Shown here in pieces: positions 1 through 11,622 of a stretch of 24,494 nt of DNA; position 1 is the stretch's first letter; each line of letters begins with the position of its first letter. The stretch comes from Hamiltosporidium magnivora (Eukaryota; Microsporidia; Dubosqiidae). The stretch is taken from the NCBI GenBank assembly GCA_004325065.1, contig PITI01000081.1:1-24494 (forward strand), read 5' to 3'. The notes beneath the pieces are model-generated. The model was not told the origin of the DNA. It worked only from the letters and a program-made list of their open reading frames with translations, and did no database searches. A program made the translations under genes and the position numbers.

Positions 1-1135
1 AAAGTCTTTAGTCAATAATAAATTTATGTGTATGGAAGCAAACTTTATATTTTTTGAGAATAATTACAAATAATTTTCTATTAATATAATGCTATGCAAC
101 ATATTATTAAGAATTAATTCATAATCAAATAATTTTATGGAGATTGGAAATTTTATACATATTTTTTGATACATTTTAAAATTTAAAGTATAAATCCAAA
201 TATATCTTTCGATAAACCAATTCCTTCTAAAAAAATAACTTTTTAAATTTACAATTATTTAATTACACTTTTTTGTAAAAATTTCAGCGAAAAACCATAT
301 CTTAAATATTTTTAGTCATAAAAAGGTTACTGGCGTTAGACAATACTTCTGTATTCTATATATTTCTAAAAAAAATAACTTCTACAAAAATTATCATTGC
401 AAAATAAGTTGAAACCAATCTTAATATAAAATATTTTTATAAATATTGTTTAGTGAAGGCAAAAATAAAAAGGAATGATATTTCGCTATATCTATTTAAA
501 ATGATCAGCGAAATTAAATGTTTTTTTAGATAATACGCATTAATTGATTTATTTTGTACTTTAATATTTCTACTTCAGAATTATATTGACGTCTAATTTA
601 AAAACCAAAGTGTAGTCAAAGAATATAAAACTAAATGTTTAAAATACTAATTCTCTATATGTAGTGCAATATGACTTTTATTTTGATTTATCTATGTCGT
701 TCCTTCATCGACTCAAATTCTATTTCCACTTGATTTTTACATCCATAATGTATTAAAAATACGAAAAAAAATATTGTAATCATATTTGAAGAATTTGTGT
801 AAATCATATCATGTCTTTCTGGCTTAAATAATTAAAAGTTTGATAATAAAAATTATTGCCATTAAATGAAATAAAATAAAGGAAACATTGCTACACAGTC
901 TATTTATTGAATTATATTTCATTTGTTATTTCTAACGAAACATCCTCGAAATCTATTGCAATAAAAGGTTTTTAACTCGATTCGAATATTTATGGTTGAT
1001 ATGAAAATTTTTATAAAATCGAAAGAAAAAAAGAAGACCTGAAAGTTTCAACGAGATTTTCAAAAGTCATTCTGTTGTGTTTTCGAGATATATCAATAGT
1101 TATAAACGTTTTCTTTATATATAGTATAATTTTTT

Positions 1136-1408
1136 TCATTCTAATTGGAACAAAACCTTGAATAAAATAGAATTTCCTCCACTGATTTTTGAAATGGCAA
1201 CCTTTTGATTGTCTTTAAGCTTTTCACAGGTGTATTCTGGTATCAGTCTATTCAAAATTTTTCGTATGTAAGCCTTAAATAATGAGTGATTGTCATGATT
1301 GAAAAATTCTTTTAGATTATATATTTTTTTTCTTGCGGTTGTTTGGAATCGTTTTATAAAAAGAGGATTTATGAGATATCCCGAATATCTCTTCCGTTTC
1401 CACATCAT
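1136..1408 (-). CDS. Doubtful 90-residue ORF, function not recognised
   Basis: A basic 90-residue frame that opens with two Met codons and ends in TAA. It has no signal peptide, membrane segment or motif that I recognise; Lys, Asn, Ile and Phe dominate. At this base composition a stop is expected about every 11 codons, so roughly one open frame of this length is expected by chance in a window this size. There is no CCC-type motif or TATA-like box close upstream, unlike the convincing genes here. It could be chance, or a fragment of a decayed mobile element. Confidence 0.2.
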   Translation of the reverse strand: MMWKRKRYSGYLINPLFIKRFQTTARKKIYNLKEFFNHDNHSLFKAYIRKILNRLIPEYTCEKLKDNQKVAISKISGGNSILFKVLFQLE

Positions 1409-3880
1409 TTATGAATTTACTCACCTATTGCATATATGAATAGATTTTTTGATGTCTTTAATTCTGTGTTAGAATTTCCTGGCGAGACAAAAATATTTTT
1501 TAAAACAAAAAAAAATGCAATCACAGTTATTGTTGGGTTTCTCTGATAATCTCGATCTGCAATACCCTGAAAATTTGATTTTGTTCATTTTGCTCTAATC
1601 TCTCATAAAAATATTGGTTTTTTTATACTCGAGAGCTTTTAAGCTATTTTGCAAATATTTCTTTTGCTCTTTTTTTGATCATCACTTTAATACTGTACAT
1701 CTTTACAATAACAGGCATGTATTTAGACTGTTAGAATGTAGCAAAATATCTCAAATCAAATCCACGGAATAGAATCATAACATTTGCCAGTTAATTTTTT
1801 TTGCCTGATCAGCTGGTAATTTATCACTCGTATCCGTCTCAGGCATAATTTGATTTTCAAATGCCTATGCACAGGCAATAATTTTTTATCCTATAATTAA
1901 CCTTTTTCCAAAGAATTCAATAATGAATTAATTCATCAGATTTAAATAGTAAAGACACTGATTATTTTATTGAATTTTCATCATAAAATATATTCTTTGT
2001 ACAATCTTGCTTATTTATTTTCCTTATCATAATGTTTATAATTTTCTTCTTTAAAATATTTTGTTTCGGGAACAATCAACGTAGATAACAAATTGATAAT
2101 AAATTTTAGGTCAGTTAGTGTTTACTAAAAAAAATTTTCCATAAATTTTTAATGTATTAAAATTCTATTAAAATATAAATACCATGAATTTTTACACTAC
2201 TTTTGAATCTTAATCCTTATATATAAATTAATGATTAAAATTGCCTTTTTTATACTTTTAAATCCGATTCTGGTTTTTAATTCACTTTTAATATTGTTAA
2301 TCTTCTCTTTTTAAAATTGATAATCAAAGAAACATATATCTAAAGTAATCAAATTTACAATTTTTAAATTATATTTCAGCTGAATAATAAAGAAAGAATA
2401 CTTTAATTTATAATATTACTTTTTAAGAGTCATTTTTCCAAGGATTTATATTCTAGTTTTTTGTGAAATTACTTTAAATGTGACTTGTATTTAATTTATT
2501 TGAAGCCTTTAAAATTCATTTACTATCTTAGTATGTAATGGTATATTTTTAAAACTCTAAAGAATGAAAAACTTTGCATTTTTTCCATCAAAGATTTTAA
2601 ATTATACAAAACTTTTTAAGTAGGCAATTAAAATATATTAATCCATTCATTTATTGTTTAAGATATAAATTCATAAATTATTTCTTTACTTCATACCTTT
2701 ATAAAAGTTATATTGTAATACAATTAAGCAATTAAAGTACATCACATGTATATATCATTATAATTAATTTTCTATTTATCAGTTTTACCATAATTAAAAT
2801 CATATATATTAAATATTTAACTCAAAATACTTCTATATTAGTCAAAATATAAATCTAGATTCTAATCATGTATAAATTATAGTTAATTTATAATTTAATA
2901 GTCTAGGTTTAGATCAATTAAAATAACAAATATGTTTACATAATTAAGTATAAGGACTTGATTTGGACCTTCGAACTCATTATTAATTATATTTTCTTAA
3001 AAAGACTCATCTTATTGTAAATGTGTAAACGGCTAAATTATGTTTTGACAAAATATTTTTTCGATCATTTAATTAAATTTATTAGATTATATATATAATA
3101 GTGTTGCCATTGATTTGAATTTAAGATGATTATGATGTAATTTGCGTGTTGAAATAAATTTTATTTGTTTAAATACAAATATAATAAAACATCTTTAGAA
3201 GTCGAAAAAATTGAAAGCACAAAACAAACATTATAAGATTAAATTGAGAAGAATTTAAAAAGCTATTAGATCCTAATCATATTCTCGTTGCAAAGGTTCA
3301 GATATAAACTGTTTCTACGACAGATTGTCAAAATTAAAATAATATTATATCACTATCATGATATATAAATATATAAGATATAAGCTAAAACGTGATTTTA
3401 TCAGTAAATAGGCTTATGAGATAAACACCATATATAGTGTAAATAAACATCTATAAAAATATTAAGTTAAAAATAAATATATAAAGGCATGATTAGCTTG
3501 AAGTCAGAAAACATATTATTAAAATTAGAAATAATGGGTTTTCCTTGCTTCCTTGGACACAATTGAAAATCAAAGAAAAAAAATCTAGAAATTGTCATCT
3601 AAAATATATTGAAAACCATTCAAAAATAATATAAGCTGATACTTGGATACATGTTGTTAATCATTTCATTAGAAAGTTTTGTCAGTACTACATGGGTAAA
3701 TAAAATCTACCTGGGAATTTCAAGACTTTATTTTAACATAAATACATGTATAAGACAACATTTAAAATTCCAGATAAGACACATCAAACCATTTTTATTG
3801 TGTAGTGTTTTGTTATGATAGCTACTCATTAAATTCTAAAAACTTAAAAACAGTTTATAATTACACGTTGCCTCGGTGCC

Positions 3881-3904
3881 TTAAAGTTTATTTTTAAACT
3901 TTAA
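3881..3904. terminator. Perfect 10-bp inverted repeat with 4-nt loop
   Basis: TTAAAGTTTA, a TTTT loop, then TAAACTTTAA: a perfect 10-bp stem. It lies 23 nt beyond the stop of the small minus-strand frame ending at 3928, so it could be a 3'-end structure of that transcript. AT-rich DNA gives palindromes easily, so a role is only inferred. Confidence 0.35.
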
Positions 3905-3927
3905 CAACAATTACTAACTTAAATATT

Positions 3928-4240
3928 TTAATTTCTTCTACCTCTTGGTTTGAGGAGAAACAAATGGAAGCAAAGTTTTCTGTCGCGAGTCGTTTTTATA
4001 GCATTTCTTACATTCATTCCTCTTTCACGAAAAAACAGTTCCAAATAGTCAAAAAATTTCATAATTTACACTTTCCAGTTTGTTCAATTTCAAACTTAAT
4101 AATTCTATGTTCCATAATTCATGACCTGGTTTAAACACAAAGTATTGAATTTTGAGACAATCTTGTATTTTATTTATTTCTTTTATATGTTGTAATTCAG
4201 AAATAGGTGACTTACCTATATATTCAATGTAGTTTATACT
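3928..4240 (-). pseudogene. Broken small gene, frameshifted in a T run, function unknown
   Basis: Two adjacent minus-strand frames appear to be one former gene. The upstream frame (4240 to 4049) runs 63 codons without a Met and includes KIQYFVFKPGHELWNIELL. The downstream frame (4062 to 3928) is 44 codons and includes FFRERGMNVRNAIKTTRDRK, ending in a basic tail. They overlap at a run of six T on the coding strand (4052-4057); with five T the two frames would join as one reading of about 106 residues. The 5' end meets a stop at 4241-4243, directly beside a dispersed repeat, so the original N-terminus is missing or lies beyond an unseen intron; a GTAAGT, the consensus 5' splice site, occurs at about 4208-4213 on this strand. 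I do not recognise the family. A sequencing error in the homopolymer is an alternative to true decay. Confidence 0.45.
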
Positions 4241-4248
4241 TTACAAAA

Positions 4249-4325
4249 ATATCAACAATTATTTTCACACCCAGCCTACACACTCATTGTCATTCAGAAA
4301 GTTTATTATGTGATTATCCACGTTT
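4249..4325 (+). repeat. Dispersed repeat, copy 1 (short, inverted relative to the others)
   Basis: About 77 bp that aligns, by eye at roughly 70% or better, to the reverse complement of the repeats at 19263-19452 and 24307-24494. Shared landmarks on this strand are a TTTTCACACC-like block, a CACTCATTG-like block, CAGAAAGTTT and a GATTATCC-like block. The match stops sharply near 4249, beside the broken small gene. It lies inside a 73-codon plus-strand ORF (4207-4428), which I do not treat as a real gene because the frame is shared only with degenerate repeat copies. Confidence 0.6.
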
Positions 4326-4330
4326 CACGT

Positions 4331-4620
4331 GTATTAAAAATAAACGTAGAAAAAAATATTTGTGTAGAAACAAAAACGGAATAAAATATAAAAAAAACTG
4401 GAAATACAAGGCAGGAAAAAAACATTGAAGTTAAAATTTTGATGATCTTGTTTTATTTAGCGAACACCGAAATATTTTTCTAATTTTTAAACTAATCATA
4501 CAAATAAAGACAAAATATTTTTAAATTTATAAATGTTTATAAACAAATAATGGATTTTATAATTCAGACAATAGAATACTTAACAAATTTACTTTTAAAG
4601 GAATTCAATTTATAAAAACT
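4331..4620. other. Spacer
   Basis: About 290 bp of AT-rich sequence between the repeat copy and the 3' end of the polymerase subunit gene. I see no gene or RNA in it. Confidence 0.5.
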
Positions 4621-5922
4621 TTAATTAAATTGTATAATTTCATATTTGAAACTGTTTATATCAAATACAACAATCTCACCTGACTTTGAAAAACTAGGCA
4701 GAGTAACCAAAACACATCCGTTCTTTTCGGTGAATGAAAAACCGTTTGTATTTCCACATATAAAAAAATCAGGAGTTTTTTCTAAGTAAAAAGATTCTTG
4801 GTTTTCTAAGGGATTTGAAAGAAGTGTATCTGGTGCCGTTGGACACAAATACATACTTTGTAACAAAACATCCATGGTTTTTGTAACATTTTCCTTTTTA
4901 TATATATTACTCTTATCCCAATCAGAGGAAATATTATCGTGCGGTAAATATCTTAAAACATCAAATATATTTTCCCCAGAAGTGATCAAAAGCGTTTTTT
5001 GATCTATTTTTGTATAACAGGGGTTTTCACACGATTCAAAATCTTCACTAAAAAGTTTTTTATTCAAACATTCTATTGGATAAGCTTTACTACTGGGATC
5101 GTTTAGATTCGGCACAACAATTATTCGAATTTTTGAAGTGAGTTTGGCATTTTTTATCAAAATATTTATATGACTAAGCCATTCTAATGCTTCCTTTTCT
5201 TCAGAATCATAAAAATTCCCTAGAATTATTACAGTATCAATATTTGAAAAGATTTTTCCATGTTTTCCATTTAAATAATCAAATATTAAAAGTATTTTAT
5301 TTTTATTTGTATTTTTAGACGACATATTAATTCCTGATATAAATAAAACATTGTGACTTTGGATCTCATTTTTATTCTTATTTGCTTCAGATAAATGCAT
5401 TTCAGGGACAGAAATCTTATTTTCTACAATACCAACGATATCAAGTTTATTATTTTGATAACCCGCAAATGAAATATCCGAAACTAAAAATTTTCCTTGA
5501 TTATTTTTATTTCCAAATAAGGCAACACACATACCGGTAGTTATTACAAAACAGTCTTCATAAATTTTTTTAATATTTTCAAATTCTAATTCCATTCTTC
5601 CTGTAATATCTTCTATAAAATATTTAATATTTTCTGAAATATAAGTATTCGATTCAAGTATATCAGTTTCTTTGATATTTTTAGATTTCATTACATTATA
5701 ATTGGATAATTCTTTAAAAATGCTATTTTTTAAATTGCTTGATATAAAGATAATTCCAATTATTGCCACTTTATTATTTGTAGATTTTTCTATTTCAGAA
5801 ATTGAAATAAGTGGTTCTATATTCCATTTTTGTTGTACTTTATTGTGTAAATATGGTCGTAACTTTTCTATTCTGGATATATATGTAGTGTTGTATTGAT
5901 TTTCAAATATTGATTTTGACAT
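4621..5922 (-). CDS. POL31: DNA polymerase delta small (B) subunit, p50/Pol31/Cdc1 family
   Basis: Non-catalytic B subunit of replicative DNA polymerase delta, which joins the catalytic subunit to the accessory subunit in the nucleus. The 433 residues show the family order. First is the N-terminal YISRIEKLRPYL segment (14-25), typical of POLD2 proteins. An OB-fold follows (about 45-155, with DITGRMEL at 105-112), then an inactivated calcineurin-like phosphoesterase domain (about 190-433). In the latter, PNLNDPSS (271-278), LCPTAPDTL (359-367) and FICGNTNGF (387-395) are diagnostic of pol delta over the alpha and epsilon B subunits. The metal-binding residues of active phosphoesterases are absent, as is normal for the family. 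Human and yeast proteins are about 470-490 residues, so this one is slightly reduced. The ATG at 5922 is preceded by CCC about 10 nt upstream. The gene stands alone, with 3.7 kb upstream before the next gene. Confidence 0.93.
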   Translation of the reverse strand: MSKSIFENQYNTTYISRIEKLRPYLHNKVQQKWNIEPLISISEIEKSTNNKVAIIGIIFISSNLKNSIFKELSNYNVMKSKNIKETDILESNTYISENIKYFIEDITGRMELEFENIKKIYEDCFVITTGMCVALFGNKNNQGKFLVSDISFAGYQNNKLDIVGIVENKISVPEMHLSEANKNKNEIQSHNVLFISGINMSSKNTNKNKILLIFDYLNGKHGKIFSNIDTVIILGNFYDSEEKEALEWLSHINILIKNAKLTSKIRIIVVPNLNDPSSKAYPIECLNKKLFSEDFESCENPCYTKIDQKTLLITSGENIFDVLRYLPHDNISSDWDKSNIYKKENVTKTMDVLLQSMYLCPTAPDTLLSNPLENQESFYLEKTPDFFICGNTNGFSFTEKNGCVLVTLPSFSKSGEIVVFDINSFKYEIIQFN

Positions 5923-5932
5923 AAGAACAGAT

Positions 5933-5935
5933 GGG
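5933..5935 (-). promoter_or_regulatory. CCC start-proximal motif of the pol delta subunit gene
   Basis: CCC (GGG on the plus strand), 10 nt before the ATG in the context ACACCCATCTGTTCTT. Microsporidian genes are known to carry CCC- or GGG-like motifs just upstream of the start, and other genes in this window have a similar C-rich element, which supports the chosen start. Confidence 0.5.
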
Positions 5936-8900
5936 TGTTTGATGTTTTGTTAGAAACAGGGAAAATCCCAAAACAATAAACATTATTTTAAAAGTACTTA
6001 ATTCAAAGAATATTTCTATGTAATAGAATAAATGAAAGAATTTTTATTTTTTACTGATTTAAAAAATACCATTAGAAAAATTTAAATTATTAAGTAAAAA
6101 CAAAACGATATTGAATCACTGGATCTTATTTGGCCAAAATCATTGAAAATATTTAACCATATTTCTTTATTTCGCTTTTTTGTAAAAATCTTTATAATTA
6201 AAAAATTTAAATCTAAATACTCGTTGGAATTTATTTTCTATTTACAGTTTTATTTAAATTTCTTTGGCTAAAAGTTTTTGGCTAAAAATTTTGGAAGTTA
6301 TAAAGTATAAAACTCCAATTCCTAGCCAAATAATGTAAGTTAAGATACAATGAATAAATTTAAGGTTTTTAAAAATAATCTATACAACTATTTTAACACG
6401 TGTTTTGAATTTAAGGTGTCTATAAAAATATTTTTTTTTACATTTGCATAAAAATTTTAATTCATTGTAGAAAAGTAAAAAGCCAATCAATAGTGCTCCA
6501 TATAATGTTTTTTACTGAAATACGGAACAATTTTTCGAACAAAAATCTGTTAATATTACACTGAAATTTAGTTCTCATAATCAATATTTTTCTGAATTTA
6601 AACATAAATGCCTCGAAAATAAAATAAGCTTTATAATTACAAAAACTGAAGATATAAAAGTCAAAAATCGTTTTAAGAAAAAAAAAATAAAATAAAATGT
6701 TTTGCAAATCCATCGAAACCAGAAAAAGGGAACAAATAAATCGAAATATAATTAGAAGATCTGAGAAAACTGGATGTTAATATATTTAAAGTGTAAATGA
6801 TGATTTTTATATGATGAAGAAAGGCAGTGTTGTAGATTAATTCTGATTTTTCAGTCAAAAACGAAATCCTGGATTAAAGAAATGGCGTCATTAATTGAAT
6901 GACAAAATCAAATAAAATTTATTGCTGCAAGAATGATTGTATTACCGTTTTTCAAATGATGAAAAAATGAAACGGAACCTAATGCGGCAAATAGAATATG
7001 AATGTAAATAAAAAGAAAAGGTGCGTCATCTCATGTAAAAAAACGAAAGATGTTTCCGGATCAGATAAAAGACACGCGAAAAAAAACCCAATTTAGCAAC
7101 TTCGTTAGATAGTTTGCCAAATACACAACCTATTTCTTAGTATCATCTGAGAATTTTTAACAAAAAATAAGAGATGAATTCGAAGCATTTAAATCATAGA
7201 ATAAGCTGCAGATAATTAGGTTTTTGTGCCTAAAAATATAAAGTTTAACCTGGTAACGTACTTTTAAAAAAGAAAAAAACATAATTTAAGCTTCATCAAA
7301 ACATATCTAAAAAATTACAGAATATTTTGTAAATAAAAAAGGTATTTACACTTATCTTAAAGCTAGAAAAACTTCAAACCATTGATATATGGCCTTTATT
7401 AATTTAGAGTAAAAAAGATATGAATATAGATCTATTTGATGAAAAAAAATCAGTCTCTATTATCAATCAAATGTATTATAGACATTTTTAGATAATAGTA
7501 CGTCTTGCGCTGTGCTTAATGAGTAATCTCGAATAATAAAAGCTATTTTAAGAAAAGAAACAAAACATGGTTCATTATTCACAGAAACTGCTCGATCGAT
7601 AATCATAGGTTTAAAATAAACCCATTCATCGGTTGTTTAGTTAGCCAATTAGAGCAGTTAATGTATTCAATCAAACTATTCTTTTAAATCTTTCATTAAG
7701 TAAAAAATTATTAGAAAAAATATGAGTATTTGAAAAATTTATAAGAAATAAAAAAAAGCATCAATAAGAAAAATACTAAGTAAATTAAAATCTATGAGAT
7801 TCTTTGACAACAAGATCTTTCCAATCTATGATTTTTTAAATCACACCTGAAAAAAAGGCAAAAGGTGTAAACAAAACCTGTAATGAACCCTATACTTTTA
7901 GTAAATGTGGTATTTATGTCTATAATGTAACAATTATTATAAGTAAACCATTTGAAAACCTCTGAGAATAGTCTCTAAATTACATAAAAGTATATTCCTT
8001 TGAAAAACAAAGGAGAGGTATATATGAAGATATTAAGAAATAAAAATATACTATATTACTTGAACAGACTGAATTGATTTAAACAGTTCTATCCCTCTAA
8101 TACTTCGAAATTTTTTCAAAACAAATAATAATATTTGATATGAAATAAATGAGAGAATAAAGATTTGGAAAAAGCATACTTTTTTAACAAAATATTTTGA
8201 TTCGTATTTTTTAAGTAAATAAGCGAAAATATATTTTTTTAAGCTATATAAGATTGTAAAATGACATTGATAAATCCTAGGTTGTAATTAGATAATCAAT
8301 CTTATCCCAATCACTAAAAAAAGAAGTAATTTTGAAGATAAAAACTGATAGCAAATTTAAATAAAATATGTGGGAATTCGTAATCAATTTGAAATTAGGA
8401 AATGAAGTAGGAGTAGCCCAATAACCGATTAAAACTATTTAAATTGCAATAACACTTGTTTGAATAAAGTATGAGCTCAGAAGGATCAATAATGTTATTG
8501 TGTATGGAAGCAAAACAACGAAGATAAAAGTTTTCTAATATTTTAAATTCTTTCTTAGTAGTTTACGAAGATAATCATTTGTTAATTTTAAAGTATTTAG
8601 ACTTCATCCAGCAAAATATATATTGCACATTAACTCTTAGCGATATAAGAAAGGATTATAAATAATACTGATGTTCTATATTTTCAATTTGAAATGAATT
8701 AGACTGTAAAAAATCATAAGAATCCAAGCCTAAAGATTTCAATATTTTCAAAAAAAATATATTATTTGTTAAAGTATATTTTATCCAATCATATCATATT
8801 TATAATTGAATGATAAAAAAAATATGTAAAATAAACTATAATTATTTATGAAGTGCAAAAAATAGGGAAAAACTTTAAATTAAGAAACCTCAAGAAATAT

Positions 8901-9542
8901 CTACGCAAAAAACAGACTATAATACAAATAAAAAAGCCAAAATGAATATACAGAATAATTTGCTTAATATTTTCATTTATATATAGAAACTGTAAATATA
9001 ATATTGAAAAGAAGAAAAAAGCATCTCTGTGCTTTTCCTACGGAATTATAAAGCTTAATAGCCTGTAGATTATAAATTAATTAAATTAAAAAAATGTTGA
9101 TTGAAGAAGCTTTTACCAACATATAAACCGTTTTATAAAGAAATAATATAATTTATATGGTAAATAGAATCTGATATATGAAAAAAAGTTACATTTAATG
9201 AAAAATTTGGTAATTTTTTAACAATATAGCAAATAAACCAGAATCTGATTAAATTTAAATAAATTATCAAAAAATATTATCAGATGAGCTTAAGTTTAAA
9301 CGAAAATTTGTTATCATCACAAAATAGAGAAATCAAGAAGAAATTTGCAAATAAAAATGCATATTGTAGAAAAAAATCTAAATCGGGATCCTGTAAATAA
9401 TATTTCAAAATTAAAAAATATTAATTTTAAGCAATTAAAACCAACAAATATATGTTGAAAGTTAATAACCTGCGAATTTTTTTTTAGTTGAAAAAACTAG
9501 ACGCAAAATTAAGAATAAATTTGTAAAAAAATTTCAATTTTT

Positions 9543-9548
9543 TTTATT
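9543..9548 (-). terminator. AATAAA polyadenylation signal candidate for Rrp46
   Basis: TTTATT on the plus strand reads AATAAA on the gene strand, 47 nt after the Rrp46 TGA stop. AATAAA is frequent by chance in this composition, so the assignment rests on position alone. Confidence 0.35.
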
Positions 9549-9595
9549 TAAATATAAAGCGATGTCAAAATCTTTTAAACAGTTATAGATAATTT

Positions 9596-10168
9596 TCACT
9601 CTACCAATATAAATTTATCTCTCAAAGAAAACAATATATATTCTTCTAGAATTTCAAGATCTTTTTTTGCTTTTTGTATGGCATCAGCAGATATTTTTCC
9701 AAAAGCATGTGAAAAAATATGTATGAAAGATTCTTTTTCTTTTTCAAAAACTATGGCTTCTTCTTCATACTGACACGTAGATACTGCGTAGAACATTTTT
9801 CTCAGAGGTATTCCTGCATCGAGTAATGCTAGAAGACAAGAATTTATAGCACAACATAAAATATTACTGTACTTTTCAGATATAAAAATATTTATTTGCA
9901 TCATTTTAAATTTATCTGCTTCAAGTATACAAAATTTATGAATAATTTTATTGATATAATTTGATATATATCTCTCCAATTCTTTAGAATGGAAATGCGA
10001 AGATGTTTTGCATTTTACTTCTACATATGCCTTTTCATCATCTTCGTGTCTAAGTGGAGGTTCAGACATATGCAACACTGCACAATATACCACTGTTCCT
10101 TTAAAACTAAACATTGAAGATCCCAATACATCTTTTAATACACCAACATTACACTTAATATCTTCCAT
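9596..10168 (-). CDS. RRP46: Exosome complex ring subunit Rrp46 (EXOSC5-like, RNase PH fold)
   Basis: One of the six RNase PH-like subunits forming the ring of the eukaryotic RNA exosome, which processes and degrades RNA 3' to 5' in nucleus and cytoplasm. The 190 residues span a single RNase PH domain. The N-terminal core strand GTVVYCAVLHMSEPP lies at 24-38. The hallmark is ILCCAINSCLLALLDAGIPLR (103-123), which closely follows the CCLNA...ALVDAG(V/I)PMR pattern of Rrp46. The phosphate-binding and catalytic Asp positions of bacterial RNase PH are not kept, as in all eukaryotic Rrp46 proteins, so it is expected to be structural. Human EXOSC5 is 235 residues, so this version is trimmed, mainly at the N-terminus. 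The start at 10168 follows the context GACCTTCTTTTA-ATG. The stop is TGA. Another RNase PH-type subunit such as Rrp41 is possible but fits less well. Confidence 0.82.
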   Translation of the reverse strand: MEDIKCNVGVLKDVLGSSMFSFKGTVVYCAVLHMSEPPLRHEDDEKAYVEVKCKTSSHFHSKELERYISNYINKIIHKFCILEADKFKMMQINIFISEKYSNILCCAINSCLLALLDAGIPLRKMFYAVSTCQYEEEAIVFEKEKESFIHIFSHAFGKISADAIQKAKKDLEILEEYILFSLRDKFILVE

Positions 10169-11622
10169 TAAAAGAAGGTCAAATTTAAGAAATAAAATAA
10201 TTCTAAAAATTTAACGATTAACTTGAAAGAATAATTTTAAAAAAAATTGAAGAGCTGAAGGGAATAAAAATCAATTAATTTTTACATGTAAATATATATA
10301 ATTATAAACGAATAAATTGATTGGTAATGTAGGAATAATAATTTTATGAATCACGAAATTAAATAATTATATCCTTTTACCACGGAATTTAAAAATTTTA
10401 GAATGTTTTATTAATTTTTTAAAAATACTTTTTGAACTAAAAAATCTAAAGAAAGTTTAAGTATTCAAATGTTTTTTAGATTTATGACAATTTTCACTCG
10501 ATTTTTTTATAACTTATATATTTTATTTTATATTTATGATGGATTTTTTAAATATAAATGAACATCTAGATTTCCATTTTAATTATCATATTATCATAAT
10601 TACCGTTTTCTTGTTTTATATGTAATATTTGTAAATTAGTTTCATAAGCCATACAAAAATCAATATATATAGAAATATACGAGGCTATTTCTTACGAATT
10701 ATATTTTAATAAATTTAAAACTCAAATTTGGTCTTTTTCTAACTATATTAGGGAATAGAAAGAAATCAATCGTTTTTATAGTTTTATCTATTCTATGTAC
10801 ATAAATATTTGATTATCATAGATCTTACTAAATTATTTTAGGCTTATAGGTAATTATATCATTCTAAGTTATCCTGTAGGCTTTTATGTACAATTAGGTC
10901 TATAATTTCATTTTCTTTATTGACAAGTATGTATAATCCAATACTTAATTCAATAAAAACGATTAAAGTGTATTTTGAAATTAGTTCTGATCTATAAAAG
11001 TTTTATCTTCTTAATTTTATTAAGTATTTGAATTTTGGTTTTATCATAGCATATAATTCTATTTAATCATACTTATTATAAAAGATTCATGGAAGAGATC
11101 GAGTTCTAATCCTATTTGAAATCCAGAATTTTATTAAATAAAAAAGAAAAATAAAAAATAATTTACTTAATCACATCATTTTAGAATTTAACTAATATTT
11201 CATGTACAAGTATTTTTTTAACATAGAGTCACTTAGTACATAGTAGACATTTCAAACGAATAATTAAATGGGTTTACAATGGTTTCTTTAATATATTTTT
11301 TAGATTTCAGAATTTGTTTTAAATTCGTCTTAAATTACAATTTTTATTTATCTTAATTTGAAGAATTAGTAGATTTATCGAATCATGAATCTTAATTTTC
11401 ATAAAATTAAAATGCAATTATTTAGTTTTTTTACATTTACTCTTATCAATTCTCAAATAATCAATAAATTTATTTGAAAAGTAAAATTTCTTAAGAATTT
11501 ATTTAGGTTACCAAGCAAAATAGCTATAGAATTTAAGAAACTACTAAATTGACATTCAAAAACTAATTATAAATAAATTTTGTAGTTTAAATAAAACACA
11601 AGAAAGACAAAAAAGGTTTTAC
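10169..11622. other. Gene-free spacer, T-rich on the plus strand
   Basis: About 1.45 kb between Rrp46 and HMG-CoA reductase with no ORF worth noting, no RNA gene and no repeat that I could find. Six sampled lines gave 119 A and 175 T on the plus strand, the opposite skew to the spacer on the other side of Rrp46. Confidence 0.55.

Larger units (their letters stand above)
1..3927. other. AT-rich non-coding region at the left edge
   Basis: About 3.9 kb with no recognisable gene. The sequence is extremely A+T rich, with many homopolymer runs and simple AT stretches. I read all frames in the slightly more GC-rich part (about 1.0-1.9 kb) and found only short open stretches broken by stops, plus one 90-codon ORF listed separately. 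No tRNA-like cloverleaf or tandem array was visible. It may be intergenic space or very old decayed sequence. Confidence 0.6.
5923..9595. other. Long gene-free spacer, A-rich on the plus strand in its right part
   Basis: About 3.7 kb with no credible gene. Several minus-strand ORFs of 60-85 codons near 6462-6858 are Phe/Ile-rich readings of AT-rich DNA and are not supported. From about 6860 to 9480 the plus strand has many more A than T: a hand count of eleven 60-nt lines gave 321 A and 189 T. Reading the plus frames there gives stops at about the random rate, so no pseudogene can be defended. A 15-mer at 8499-8513 recurs near the left end of the window. Confidence 0.55.

Noticed and set aside
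25..44. 15-mer TGTGTATGGAAGCAA found near position 28 and again at 8499
   Set aside because: Two short exact matches in 24 kb of biased sequence can arise by chance, and the flanks do not align.
4207..4428. 73-codon plus-strand ORF
   Set aside because: Its only conserved part coincides with the dispersed repeat, and the rest is a Lys-rich run of AT-rich DNA.
6462..6858. Two overlapping minus-strand ORFs of 61-83 codons
   Set aside because: They are Phe/Ile/Tyr-rich readings of AT-rich DNA with no motif, promoter or signal, and are no longer than chance predicts at this composition.
6858..7980. Apparent plus-strand pseudogene with protein-like stretches such as VKKRKMFPDQIKDTRKK
   Set aside because: Stops occur at nearly the random rate (about 10 in 143 codons, then about 17 in 220), so the reading is not distinguishable from non-coding A-rich sequence.
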